64,000 nt of DNA from Culturomica sp. (lineage in GTDB: Bacteria > Bacteroidota > Bacteroidia > Bacteroidales > Marinifilaceae). A program made the translations under genes and the position numbers. Location: positions 1-64,000 of the forward strand of contig JAISVB010000038.1 in assembly GCA_031271755.1 (NCBI GenBank), given 5' to 3'. The notes beneath the pieces are model-generated. The model made no database searches and was not told the DNA's origin. It was given only the letters and a program-made list of their open reading frames with translations. This document shows positions 16,727-25,063 of the stretch, piece by piece. How positions within the stretch are numbered: position 1 is the first letter of the stretch; the number at the start of each line of letters is the position of its first letter.

Positions 16727-19039
16727 TCAGAACGGGTAACCGATGGCGATGTTAAACACCGTTTTTCTCAACCACTTCCCGTTTTCAATCAATACAAACC
16801 GCTCTCCTTTTTCCTGAGCCGGATCCCTCATTTTAACCCCCCAGTCAAACCGCAACAGGAAGAAGTTGGCATCTAAGCGGAGACCCGCTCCGGTCCCCAG
16901 TGCGATCTGCCTGTAAAAATCACTGCCCAGCTTGGCGCCCCGCCGGTTTTCGAACGGAGTAATATTCCACACATTCCCGCCGTCTAAAAAGAGGGCGCCT
17001 TCCAATATCCAAAAGAGTTTGAAACGGTACTCCAAATTAGCCTCCAATTTGAAATCCCCCACACTGTTCGGGTAGGTTTCCTCCGGTATATAGGAACCGG
17101 GACCCAGCGTCCGGGATTGCCAGGCGCGAATACCATTCGCCCCACCGCCGTAATACGCCTCTTCAAAGGGCAACGTTTTCCAGTTTCCATACGGGTAGGC
17201 GCACCCGGCAAAAAAACGACCCACCAATGTATTGGCCCGGTTGATGTAATGGTTATAACGGTACTCGCCATCGGCTTTTGCGAACTGGGCGAACCGGACA
17301 CCCAGCACTTGCCGGTACGTACTCGATGTACTTTCGTCCGTTGTATAGGGGATGTCCAAGAGTGTGGTGGCTGCCTGCAATACGTTACCGGAAGATTCCA
17401 GGTTCCAGCGGAAATAGTGGTAACTCCCCGCTCCCTCTTGCAGCCGGTCGGTAAAAGTTCCGGAAAAATTGGCGGAAAAGATCAAGTGGCTTTTGTAAGC
17501 GCTTTTGACGTATTCGTTTTGCAGCCCCTCGATAAAACCGTCGTCCACATCCTTCATCTGTACATAGTTCAGGTCGATCAGATCAAAATTATAGAGCCAT
17601 TTTTTATCGTACCGCCGCCAAAGATAGCCGAATCTTGCATTGGCGATTTGGCGGTTGTAATACGGGGTATTTTCGTACGTATAAGAGAGGGAAACAGCCG
17701 TACGCGGGTTAAAATTCCGCCGGAAATTCTCCATTCTGAAAAGCGGAAGCCAAAATTCGGGTGTGGTCAGTTTCAACTCCGCCCCCATCTCCGTCGTATT
17801 GAAAAAAGCTTCTTCCTTGGATACCTGCTCTTTCCGCAACGCCCCCCAGACGCTCAGGGTAAGATTCTCCCCGCTCCGGAAGAGGTTGCGGTGGTTGTAG
17901 GTCAAGTTCCCTCCCAGGCCGATATTCCCGGAATTGTGGGTGGTTTCTATAAAAAGGTTGTAGGATTGCCGTTTGATGGCTGTCAGTTGCACCTCACATT
18001 CCAACTCCCTGTCGCCGGTCTCCCGGAAAGCGAGGTTGATAAATTTAAAGAGGTTCAGGCTTTGCAGACGGGAATAGGTGTCCACCACTTTTTTGACGTT
18101 GTAGAGTTCTCCCTCCTGGAACTGAAGCGTTTCCGCGATCAACTTCGGTTTTATTTTCAATCCGTCCCGAAAAGAGATGTCGTATTCCCGGTAGTTGGAA
18201 TCCAGGCGCACACCCGTCCCGTCCGGAAGCGAAGGCGACGGTTCGTGGTCGAAACGGATGCGGATCTTGCCGATGGTGTACCGGCTGTATGCCGCCGTAT
18301 CCGGAGGGTTGTCCGTCACGCTCAGCAATAACCTGGCCTGCAAGCCGTCCGAACGGTATGCCGTATCCGCATAATACTGGATCAGATTTTTAGAAAAATT
18401 AAAGTACCCCTTTTCCCGCAACATGCGTGTGATCCGCTCCCGTTCCTGCTCCATCAGATCCGTATCCAAAGAGGAACCCGGACGGATCAGGGTATTGGCC
18501 GAATCCTGCACGATCTCTTTCATGACACGGGCGGTATCTTTCAGGGTGTTCTCGATATAGGAGTACCGCTCGGCGTACCCGAACTCCCCGATACGGGTCT
18601 GCTCTCCCGGCCGGATCCGGTACTCCACAAACGCTCTCTTTTTCCGGTAATAGACAGTATCGGTAACCTGTGATTGGTAGTACCCTTTGTTGTTGAGGTA
18701 GCTGGTAAGCTGTATGACACTCCTGTCCGTCATAAAATGATTGTAGATGACCGGCGCCTCTCCTATGCTCCGGAGCCACCGGTTGAGCCGTCTTTCTTCG
18801 TTTTTTCCGCTCAAATTATACAATCCCAGGTGAAAGCGGGCCACACCCAATATCCGGGTATTGGGCTTCTGCCGGATGTTTTTTTTCAACTCCGCCCGGT
18901 TCGCCGCCTTCCCTTCTATCTGTATAGCGACCCTGTTTAACAGGTATTCTCCGTCCGGAACGTATCTGACCGGAGAACAGGCGTATACAAAAAACACCAG
19001 GAGCAGGGACGGTATCTTATATCCGAAATATTTCACCAA
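16727..19039 (-). CDS. BamA/TamA family outer-membrane lipoprotein, second copy
   Basis: A 770-residue Omp85-superfamily protein with a lipoprotein signal (VYAC, Cys21). POTRA-like repeats fill about 25-400, with MEQERERITRMLREKGYFNF matching the tamL product. The barrel contains YYGGGANGIRAWQSRTLGPG, as in the Bacteroidota BamA/TamL group, and the protein ends NIAIGYPF, nearly the same as the tamL product. It is a paralogue of the protein at 8057 but clearly diverged. It is the first gene of the co-directional set lipoprotein barrel, kinase, regulator, tamB, tamL. No -7 box with good spacing is visible in front of it. Substrate unknown. Confidence 0.88.
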   Translation of the reverse strand: MVKYFGYKIPSLLLVFFVYACSPVRYVPDGEYLLNRVAIQIEGKAANRAELKKNIRQKPNTRILGVARFHLGLYNLSGKNEERRLNRWLRSIGEAPVIYNHFMTDRSVIQLTSYLNNKGYYQSQVTDTVYYRKKRAFVEYRIRPGEQTRIGEFGYAERYSYIENTLKDTARVMKEIVQDSANTLIRPGSSLDTDLMEQERERITRMLREKGYFNFSKNLIQYYADTAYRSDGLQARLLLSVTDNPPDTAAYSRYTIGKIRIRFDHEPSPSLPDGTGVRLDSNYREYDISFRDGLKIKPKLIAETLQFQEGELYNVKKVVDTYSRLQSLNLFKFINLAFRETGDRELECEVQLTAIKRQSYNLFIETTHNSGNIGLGGNLTYNHRNLFRSGENLTLSVWGALRKEQVSKEEAFFNTTEMGAELKLTTPEFWLPLFRMENFRRNFNPRTAVSLSYTYENTPYYNRQIANARFGYLWRRYDKKWLYNFDLIDLNYVQMKDVDDGFIEGLQNEYVKSAYKSHLIFSANFSGTFTDRLQEGAGSYHYFRWNLESSGNVLQAATTLLDIPYTTDESTSSTYRQVLGVRFAQFAKADGEYRYNHYINRANTLVGRFFAGCAYPYGNWKTLPFEEAYYGGGANGIRAWQSRTLGPGSYIPEETYPNSVGDFKLEANLEYRFKLFWILEGALFLDGGNVWNITPFENRRGAKLGSDFYRQIALGTGAGLRLDANFFLLRFDWGVKMRDPAQEKGERFVLIENGKWLRKTVFNIAIGYPF

Positions 19040-19055
19040 TGAACGAAAATGTTAT

Positions 19056-19063
19056 TATTTTTG
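19056..19063 (+). promoter_or_regulatory. -7 box of the SpoU methyltransferase gene
   Basis: TATTTTTG fits TAnnTTTG and lies 65 bases before the start codon. No TTTG is visible at the usual upstream distance. Confidence 0.4.
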
Positions 19064-19128
19064 CCTTAATTTTCACCCCGCACAACCCGGATATGACGGG
19101 AGGCAGGCACAACGGTTATCAATAGCAC

Positions 19129-19899
19129 ATGCTGGGCAAACAATTAACAAAAATAGTCCAAAGTCTCGAAAAAAAGAAATTCAGGGAGAAATATAATCTG
19201 TTCAAGGCAGAAGGGGAGAAACTGGTGGAGGAGTTGCTTCGTTCGGATCTGCATGTGGAACGGATATTGGCTTCGCCCGCCTGGATCGAACGCAACCAAC
19301 ACCTGCTTCCCTCCCGTATAAACCGGACGGAAGTGACTCCGCGGGAGATGGAGGAACTATCCGGTTTTCAGTCGGTTCCGGAGGTGCTGGCGCTGGCGGA
19401 TATCCCCGAGTGGAGCTGGCAGGAGGAGGAGGTTCGGGAGAGCCTTTCCTTAGTTTTGAACGGCATACAGGATCCCGGTAATCTGGGAACCATTCTCCGG
19501 ATCGCCGACTGGTTCGGGGTGCGCCACGTATTCTGTGACCGGGATTGTGCAAGCGCTTTTAATCCGAAAGCGGTGCAGGCCAGCATGGGAGCCGTTTTCC
19601 GGGTGCGTACCTGTTATACGGAGTTGGAGGAGTTGATCGACCGGTTCCGGGGAGCGGATTTTCCTTGTTACGGAACCTTTCTGGAAGGAAGCGTCATTTA
19701 CCGGACAGCGCTGAAAAACAAAGGGTTTATCGTGATGGGGAACGAAGGAAAGGGCATAAACGAACAGACAGGCAGACGGATCGATGTGCGGCTCACCATC
19801 CCGAGTTTTGCCGGGACGGAATCCGGTTCCGAATCGCTGAATGTAGGAGTGGCCACCGGCATTATCCTTTCGGAGTTTAAACGGAATATTTACCTTTAA
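19129..19899 (+). CDS. SpoU/TrmH-family RNA 2'-O-methyltransferase
   Basis: A 256-residue RNA methyltransferase. After an N-terminal substrate-binding region (about 1-100) the SPOUT domain carries the three family motifs: NGIQDPGNLGTILR near 111, GNEGKGI near 204 and SESLNVGVATGIILSEF near 233, which build the knotted SAM site. RNA target (rRNA or tRNA) cannot be told from sequence. It is divergent from the barrel lipoprotein at 16727 and followed after 12 bases by a small barrel gene, which may share its transcript. Confidence 0.92.
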   Translation: MLGKQLTKIVQSLEKKKFREKYNLFKAEGEKLVEELLRSDLHVERILASPAWIERNQHLLPSRINRTEVTPREMEELSGFQSVPEVLALADIPEWSWQEEEVRESLSLVLNGIQDPGNLGTILRIADWFGVRHVFCDRDCASAFNPKAVQASMGAVFRVRTCYTELEELIDRFRGADFPCYGTFLEGSVIYRTALKNKGFIVMGNEGKGINEQTGRRIDVRLTIPSFAGTESGSESLNVGVATGIILSEFKRNIYL

Positions 19900-19911
19900 T
19901 ATAGACCAGCT

Positions 19912-20508
19912 ATGAAAAAAATCATTCTTTTATCGGCAGTATGTTTCTGCTGTTTTTCTGTGTTTGGACAGCTTCCCGTAAATTTCGGGATTCACGGCGG
20001 AGTCTCGAATACCAAATTGAAAGTGGACCGGGGCAGCACTGCCACTATCGATTATCTGAAATCTTCCGCCAAAACCGGGTATATGATCGGCCTTTTCGGA
20101 CGGGTCAACCTGGGACCGGTCTACGTGGAACCCTCCTTGAACTACAGCCACCGGGAAAGCGAAACGAAGATCAACAACCTGGGTGATGCGGGATCCGGAA
20201 GAGTAAAATACAACTCCTTCGATATTCCGGTGATGCTCGGTTTTCACGTGGTAGATATTTCGTTGGCGAAAGTAAGAGTATTTGCAGGGCCGGTGGCCTC
20301 TTTTACCGGCAAACTGAAAATCGATGATCTCGGCGCTTTTAAAGCAAATAACGACGAGATGATGTGGAGCGGAAAGGTCGGTCTGGGGGTCGATGTATGG
20401 AAACTCACATTCGATGTGGATTATGAAAAAGCATTTAAAAAGTTCCAGGATAACGTAAAAGGCCCCAGCGCTTTAAACTTTACGCTCGGGTTTAAGATCA
20501 TTTCCTGA
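19912..20508 (+). CDS. Small outer-membrane beta-barrel protein (PorT-like)
   Basis: A 198-residue protein with a cleavable signal (MKKIILLSAVCFCCFSVFG then QLPV). The mature part alternates polar and hydrophobic residues in strands and contains YVEPSLNYSHRES and FDIPVMLGFH, the pattern of the Bacteroidetes small outer-membrane barrel family (about eight strands). It ends with a short strand, NFTLGFKIIS. Specific function unknown. A TACCTTTA sequence at the end of the upstream gene might be its own -7 box. Confidence 0.85.
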   Translation: MKKIILLSAVCFCCFSVFGQLPVNFGIHGGVSNTKLKVDRGSTATIDYLKSSAKTGYMIGLFGRVNLGPVYVEPSLNYSHRESETKINNLGDAGSGRVKYNSFDIPVMLGFHVVDISLAKVRVFAGPVASFTGKLKIDDLGAFKANNDEMMWSGKVGLGVDVWKLTFDVDYEKAFKKFQDNVKGPSALNFTLGFKIIS

Positions 20509-20526
20509 TGCATTGAACAAGCAAAG

Positions 20527-22719
20527 TTATTCGAGACGGAACAGGACGCGGGAAAAGGTTTTGCCTTGCGCCTGCCTGACGTCGACGGTCAGGCGGGTGC
20601 AACCGGCAGCGGGTTCGTAGCGGCATCCCTGTCCCTCCCATTTTCCTGTCAGCGTAACCGTAATTTCCTCTTCCTGCCAGGAGGGATCGCACAAGGCGAG
20701 CCGGTACGCTCCTTCCTGTTGGGCGATCGACATCTGCACCATACAGGGGCGGTCGATACGCAGTACGAGATCTTCCGCCGGTTGCAGCGAATCGGGTTGA
20801 AAAAAGACGCATTGGATGTATGGACCTGTTTGAATGGCGTGTACCTGTTCGTCCTGCCGGATAATATGCGATTTTAACGATACTTCCTCTTTTCCCGGAA
20901 AGATCGCATAGGCGTAACGGGCGGAAGCGGGCGATACACCGTGGTCGAACCAAAGGGTAAAGCGCGGTTTCCGCACCTCCGTGGTGTCGTAAAAAGCGGC
21001 CACCCGGTTCCAATTACCGGCGGCGGTATCCGTGCGGATCTGCAACGGCCGGTTGTCCAACGAAGCGTATACAACGTCATCGTACCGACAGGCGACCGGT
21101 TGGCCGTTGTGTTCTTTCAGAACCGTTACCGAACCGTTTCCGTTCTTTTGTTCCACCGCCGTGGTGATACGGTACGGTTGCTCTCCGCGGATGCCGCTCC
21201 CGAGGCAGATCACCCTGTCGTGCAGGAAAAACCACGATTTGAGAGCGGTCAGTCCATCGTTCTTTACCACCATCGCCGCACTTCCTTCCGGGCCGCCGGT
21301 TGACAGGCTGCCGGCAAATGCGTGTTTGTTTTGGAAGGTGGCTGCGCCGATTTTACCGGGAAAGAGCGCTTCGGTATCAAAAGCTGTTACTCCCGGCAGC
21401 TTTGTCCAGTCCCAGACCGGGAAGATATCCCGGTACTCCGCGCCGGTTTTGTAGAGGAAGAGCGCTCCCATCCCCAAGTAGTTCCCCAACAGGTTCTCCG
21501 AATTGACGGTTTCGGAGCCGATGACCCGGGAGGAGCTCATTTTCAATTCCGCCAGCCAGCCGTCACCCGGACAAACACCGTAATCCGAAAAGGGAAAAAA
21601 GCGGGGAGTTGCCGGTCGCTGATCTGTTCCGTTCCACCGTACACCTGCAGCAATGTCGGTGTAGTAGCATGTTTCGTACTGCTTCCGGTAAGCCGTGTCG
21701 GCCTCCATCATGTTCCGCAACGCTTTTCCCAAGGAGAGGGCCTTTCCCCGCAGGGAGCCCCGAAAGAGTTGCCGCCCGCAGGCGCCCACATGCATGTACC
21801 CCTTGTACACCGTAAAGCGCATCCCTTGTAACAGGTAGTTGCGCAATACGGAGAGTTGCTCTTCCGACAGGGCGTATTCCGTTCCGCTGAAGATCCGCGC
21901 CCAGTAGGCTTCCGTATTGGCAAAAGCGAGGCCGTAGTTGCCGAATTGCTGTTGCGGCCCGTGTTGCTGGAAGCTGTAGTCGGGGCGGATGCCCTCTCCT
22001 GTTTCGTGGATGCGCAACTCTTTCAGGAGGACGGCGCGGGCGCGTAGAAACAACTCTTCATCGCCCTGCAACAACGAACGGATCAGTACATTTTCAGCCA
22101 ACCAGACGCTGTTCTGCCCGGTCTGTCCCAAGCGGGAATTTTCCATGTACCGTATGGCCTGCTGCAACTCTTCTCCGCCCAGCTCAGCTTCCAGCAGCAG
22201 AAAGACCGCTCCCAGCATTTTGGGGACTCCTATCTGGTTGTACCACCAGTTCGGACATCGGAAGTTTCCGGCAAACCACCAGGCCAGCCCACGGTGCAGC
22301 GCCTCCGAAAGCACCCGGCTCCGGAACAGCGGCGAATCCGGATCGCCATACGCCACCGCCATCGTCCGCAAACGCTCCGCGTGATAGGAAGGCGCCCATC
22401 CGCTCCGGCTTTGATCGGCGTAGTCAATATCACTCCAGGAACCGTCAGGCCGCATGGAGCGCATCAAACGCTCCGCCTGCCGGGGATCGCTGCCCTCCTT
22501 CAACTCCCGGATCATGATGTCGGGGTTGGCCGACTGTTCCAAAAGATCCCGGATCTCTTCCCGGATCTCCGGCGCATCGTTCAACACCCGGTAATAGGAC
22601 GCTTTGATCCGTTCCCCGACCCGCAACATCTCCCCGCCGCCCCCGGCATAACAACAGCCGGTCCCGGCGATCCACGCCACCCATACCGGGATCGCTAAAA
22701 ACAGTCCGATTTTCTTCAT
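20527..22719 (-). CDS. Polysaccharide lyase family 8 protein
   Basis: A 730-residue secreted lyase of the hyaluronate/chondroitin/xanthan lyase family, which cleaves uronic-acid-containing chains by beta-elimination. An N-terminal signal is followed by an alpha/alpha toroid (about 35-370) with the substrate-cleft motif CPNWWYNQIGVP near 175 and the active-site block PDYSFQQHGPQQQFGNYG near 247, which holds the expected His and Tyr. Central and C-terminal beta-sandwich domains follow, including TGGPEGSAAMVVKNDGL. The substrate is not decided; chondroitin or hyaluronan are the usual choices. No SusC/SusD genes are adjacent, so it stands alone. It is divergent from the YtxH gene. Confidence 0.88.
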   Translation of the reverse strand: MKKIGLFLAIPVWVAWIAGTGCCYAGGGGEMLRVGERIKASYYRVLNDAPEIREEIRDLLEQSANPDIMIRELKEGSDPRQAERLMRSMRPDGSWSDIDYADQSRSGWAPSYHAERLRTMAVAYGDPDSPLFRSRVLSEALHRGLAWWFAGNFRCPNWWYNQIGVPKMLGAVFLLLEAELGGEELQQAIRYMENSRLGQTGQNSVWLAENVLIRSLLQGDEELFLRARAVLLKELRIHETGEGIRPDYSFQQHGPQQQFGNYGLAFANTEAYWARIFSGTEYALSEEQLSVLRNYLLQGMRFTVYKGYMHVGACGRQLFRGSLRGKALSLGKALRNMMEADTAYRKQYETCYYTDIAAGVRWNGTDQRPATPRFFPFSDYGVCPGDGWLAELKMSSSRVIGSETVNSENLLGNYLGMGALFLYKTGAEYRDIFPVWDWTKLPGVTAFDTEALFPGKIGAATFQNKHAFAGSLSTGGPEGSAAMVVKNDGLTALKSWFFLHDRVICLGSGIRGEQPYRITTAVEQKNGNGSVTVLKEHNGQPVACRYDDVVYASLDNRPLQIRTDTAAGNWNRVAAFYDTTEVRKPRFTLWFDHGVSPASARYAYAIFPGKEEVSLKSHIIRQDEQVHAIQTGPYIQCVFFQPDSLQPAEDLVLRIDRPCMVQMSIAQQEGAYRLALCDPSWQEEEITVTLTGKWEGQGCRYEPAAGCTRLTVDVRQAQGKTFSRVLFRLE

Positions 22720-22757
22720 CTACTTTTCTATTTTCCGGGTACTTCCCATTGATCTGT

Positions 22758-22765
22758 CAAAGATA
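22758..22765 (-). promoter_or_regulatory. -7 box of the family 8 lyase gene
   Basis: TATCTTTG on the minus strand is a full match to TAnnTTTG, 39 bases before the lyase ATG. No -33 TTTG at standard distance. Confidence 0.5.
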
Positions 22766-22858
22766 CAATTCCCCAGAGAAGCAGTGGAGAAAACTGTAAC
22801 TTTTTTTGCGGAGAGCGCGTTTAAAATCCATATAACTAATCACTAAAACACAAACAAT

Positions 22859-23179
22859 ATGAAACACGAAAACTCACACGGTCAATTGTTCACCGGCATG
22901 CTGTTCGGCGCTCTGGTTGGGGCTTGCGCAACCTACCTGATCGTCAAAAACAAAGATTCCATACAGAAATATTGGGAAGACATGAACGAGAAAATGAAAG
23001 ACGGCATGCACCGGTTTGCCGACAAAGCAAACGAACTGAAGTACAAGGCAAAAGAAAAAGCCGACGAACTGACCCAAAAAGCAAAAGAAAAAATGCACGC
23101 AGCAGAAGAGGTGGCCGAATGTCTGGAAGAGAAGCTACACCATCCCACGACGCACCGCACCACCGCACCCAAAAAATAA
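22859..23179 (+). CDS. YtxH domain membrane protein
   Basis: A 106-residue protein with one N-terminal membrane helix containing the YtxH pattern (GMLFGALVGACATYLIV, about 13-30). A long charged helix follows, rich in Lys/Glu heptads (KAKEKADELTQKAKEKMHAA), and a His/Thr-rich tail. YtxH proteins are general-stress or envelope-associated proteins of unknown mechanism. It opens a three-gene plus-strand unit: the holin-like gene starts 6 bases after it. Confidence 0.82.
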   Translation: MKHENSHGQLFTGMLFGALVGACATYLIVKNKDSIQKYWEDMNEKMKDGMHRFADKANELKYKAKEKADELTQKAKEKMHAAEEVAECLEEKLHHPTTHRTTAPKK

Positions 23180-23185
23180 TCCGCT

Positions 23186-23557
23186 ATGGGAAAAGAACCC
23201 GGAGAACTTTTAGAAGAACTCAAAAACCGAATCCTGGACTACACAGGCATGCGGATAGAACTTCTGAAACTGAACGCTTACGAAAGGATCGCAAAATTAA
23301 TTGCCATCCTTTCGCAAAGCCTTGTCCTGATGATCCTGATGGTATTCGGAATCCTCTTTGCCTTTTTGACCCTGGCGTTTTTCCTGGGAGAGTTGTGGCA
23401 CCGCACAAGCTTGGGATTTCTGGCTGTTTTCGGGATCTACCTGTTACTGGCGGTGATCATGCTGGTGATGAAGAAAAGCATCCGAACACACGTCATGAAC
23501 ACAGTCATCAAGACGATCTTCGAAAAAGAAGAAGAAAACAACGATCATGAGTACTAA
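23186..23557 (+). CDS. Holin-superfamily-III (DUF1469) membrane protein
   Basis: A 123-residue protein with an N-terminal amphipathic helix (1-45) and two membrane helices (about 50-72 and 78-98), ending in a charged tail. The layout matches the phage-holin-like Holin-X/DUF1469 family, which is found in chromosomal triads with YtxH proteins and is probably not a phage lysis gene. No phage genes lie nearby. The next gene starts inside its end (11-base overlap), so the triad is a tight operon. Confidence 0.8.
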   Translation: MGKEPGELLEELKNRILDYTGMRIELLKLNAYERIAKLIAILSQSLVLMILMVFGILFAFLTLAFFLGELWHRTSLGFLAVFGIYLLLAVIMLVMKKSIRTHVMNTVIKTIFEKEEENNDHEY

Positions 23558-23822
23558 ATCGAAAAAAAAACCAGGCGCTGAAAACCCGCTGGAACAACTC
23601 CGCGAACGGAAAAGAGAATTACACTACCTCTGCCTGCAGGAAGAATGCCGGCTCAAAGACGCATGGGAATACGCCCGTTGCCACAGCGGATCCCTGCTGC
23701 TCTCCGGAGTAGCCGGGTGGTTCTTCTCCAAACAGAAAAACACCGCCGAAGAAGCGAGTTGCTCCTCCGGCGGGATCTGGTCGGGCATCTGGTCGGTCAT
23801 CCGCCCGTTCCTGGGGTGTTGA
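23547..23822 (+). CDS. Small conserved-context hypothetical protein
   Basis: A 91-residue protein that I do not recognise by sequence. It has a basic N terminus, a Glu/Arg-rich helix with several cysteines (YLCLQEECRLKDAWEYARC), and a short hydrophobic stretch (SGSLLLSGVAGWFF) near the middle, followed by a Gly/Trp-rich end. It overlaps the holin-like gene by 11 bases and is the third member of the triad, so it likely acts with the other two at the membrane. It converges on pepT with a 6-base gap. Confidence 0.7.
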   Translation: MSTKSKKKPGAENPLEQLRERKRELHYLCLQEECRLKDAWEYARCHSGSLLLSGVAGWFFSKQKNTAEEASCSSGGIWSGIWSVIRPFLGC

Positions 23823-23828
23823 AAAAGA

Positions 23829-25046
23829 TCAACGCCCCCACAATACGGCCAAATTCACCAACGTTTGCACTGCCTTCTGCATGGTATCCAGTGAACAGTA
23901 TTCGTACTTTCCGTGGAAATTCATGCCTCCTGTAAAGAGATTCGGACAGGGAAGTCCCATGTACGAAAGCCGGGAACCGTCCGTTCCCCCGCGGATGGGC
24001 CGGATCAGGGGCGCGACACCCGCCTCTTTCATGGCCTGTTCCGCCTTTTCGATCACCTCCGGGTGCGGTTCCACCATTTCATGCATGTTGTAATACTGAT
24101 CGGTCAGGACAAGCTCCACTGTCCCCGCTCCGTATTTCCGGTTCAGGAAATCGGCCACTTCCCGGATAAACTGCTTCTTCTCCTCGAATTTTTCGCGGGA
24201 GTGATCCCGGATAATATACTCCGAAGAGGCTTTCTCCACACCTCCGTTCAGGGCGATCAAATGGAAAAAACCTTCGTACCCCTCCGTATGTTCCGGCCGC
24301 TGGCAGGCAGGCAACATCGCATTGAATTCCGTCAATATCTGCAGGGAATTCACCATTTTGTCCTTGGCGTACCCGGGGTGGATGTTCCGCCCCTGTACCC
24401 GGACAACAGCCCCGGCCGCGTTGAAATTTTCGTACTCCAATTCACCCTCGAAACCGCCGTCCACCGTATAGGCAAACCGGGCGCCGAAGCGCTGTACGTC
24501 GAAATGATCCACGCCCCGTCCGATCTCCTCATCGGGCGTAAAACCGATCCGGATCTTCCCGTGCGGAAGCTCCGGATGCGCCAAAAGGTATTCGGCAGCC
24601 GTCATAATTTCCGCCACACCGGCCTTGTCATCCGCCCCCAAGAGGGTCGTCCCGTCCGTCGTGATCAGGGTGTGTCCTTTGTAAAAAGCCAACTCCGGGA
24701 ACTCTTCCACCTTCATCACCCATTCGCTGCCGAGGCGGATGTCTCCCCCGTCGTACCGCTCAATGATCTGCGGTTTGATACCCGCCCCGCTCATATCGGG
24801 ACTGGTATCCACGTGCGCGATAAAACCGATCACCGGCTTCCCTTCCAATCCCGCTGTGGCCGGAAGAGTGCCCATCACATAACCGTACCGGTCCATCTCC
24901 ACCTCCGTCAGGCCAAGCTCCTTCATCTCCTCCGCTAAGTGTTTCAATAAAACCAACTGCTTGTCGGAGGAAGGATAGGTTTCGCTTTGGGGATTGCTTT
25001 GGGTGTCAAACCCCACATAGTTGAGAAAACGTTCTTTCAGTCCCAT
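23829..25046 (-). CDS. pepT: Peptidase T (tripeptide aminopeptidase)
   Basis: A 405-residue cytoplasmic M20B metallopeptidase that removes the N-terminal residue of tripeptides. Zinc-site motifs are visible: GFIAHVDTSPDMSG, TLLGADDKAGVAEI with the bridging Asp, and FTPDEEIGRGVDHFD with the catalytic Glu pair. The C-terminal HEMVEPHPEV and RGGTDGSRLSYMGLPCPNLF are typical of PepT. It follows the OPT transporter gene by 17 bases, so imported peptides would be hydrolysed by this enzyme. Confidence 0.95.
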   Translation of the reverse strand: MGLKERFLNYVGFDTQSNPQSETYPSSDKQLVLLKHLAEEMKELGLTEVEMDRYGYVMGTLPATAGLEGKPVIGFIAHVDTSPDMSGAGIKPQIIERYDGGDIRLGSEWVMKVEEFPELAFYKGHTLITTDGTTLLGADDKAGVAEIMTAAEYLLAHPELPHGKIRIGFTPDEEIGRGVDHFDVQRFGARFAYTVDGGFEGELEYENFNAAGAVVRVQGRNIHPGYAKDKMVNSLQILTEFNAMLPACQRPEHTEGYEGFFHLIALNGGVEKASSEYIIRDHSREKFEEKKQFIREVADFLNRKYGAGTVELVLTDQYYNMHEMVEPHPEVIEKAEQAMKEAGVAPLIRPIRGGTDGSRLSYMGLPCPNLFTGGMNFHGKYEYCSLDTMQKAVQTLVNLAVLWGR

Positions 25047-25063
25047 AATATCTTTTTTGTTCG

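Noticed and set aside
23186..23557. Holin-like gene as a sign of prophage
   Set aside because: No capsid, terminase, lysin or integrase genes are near, and the YtxH neighbour fits the chromosomal family.
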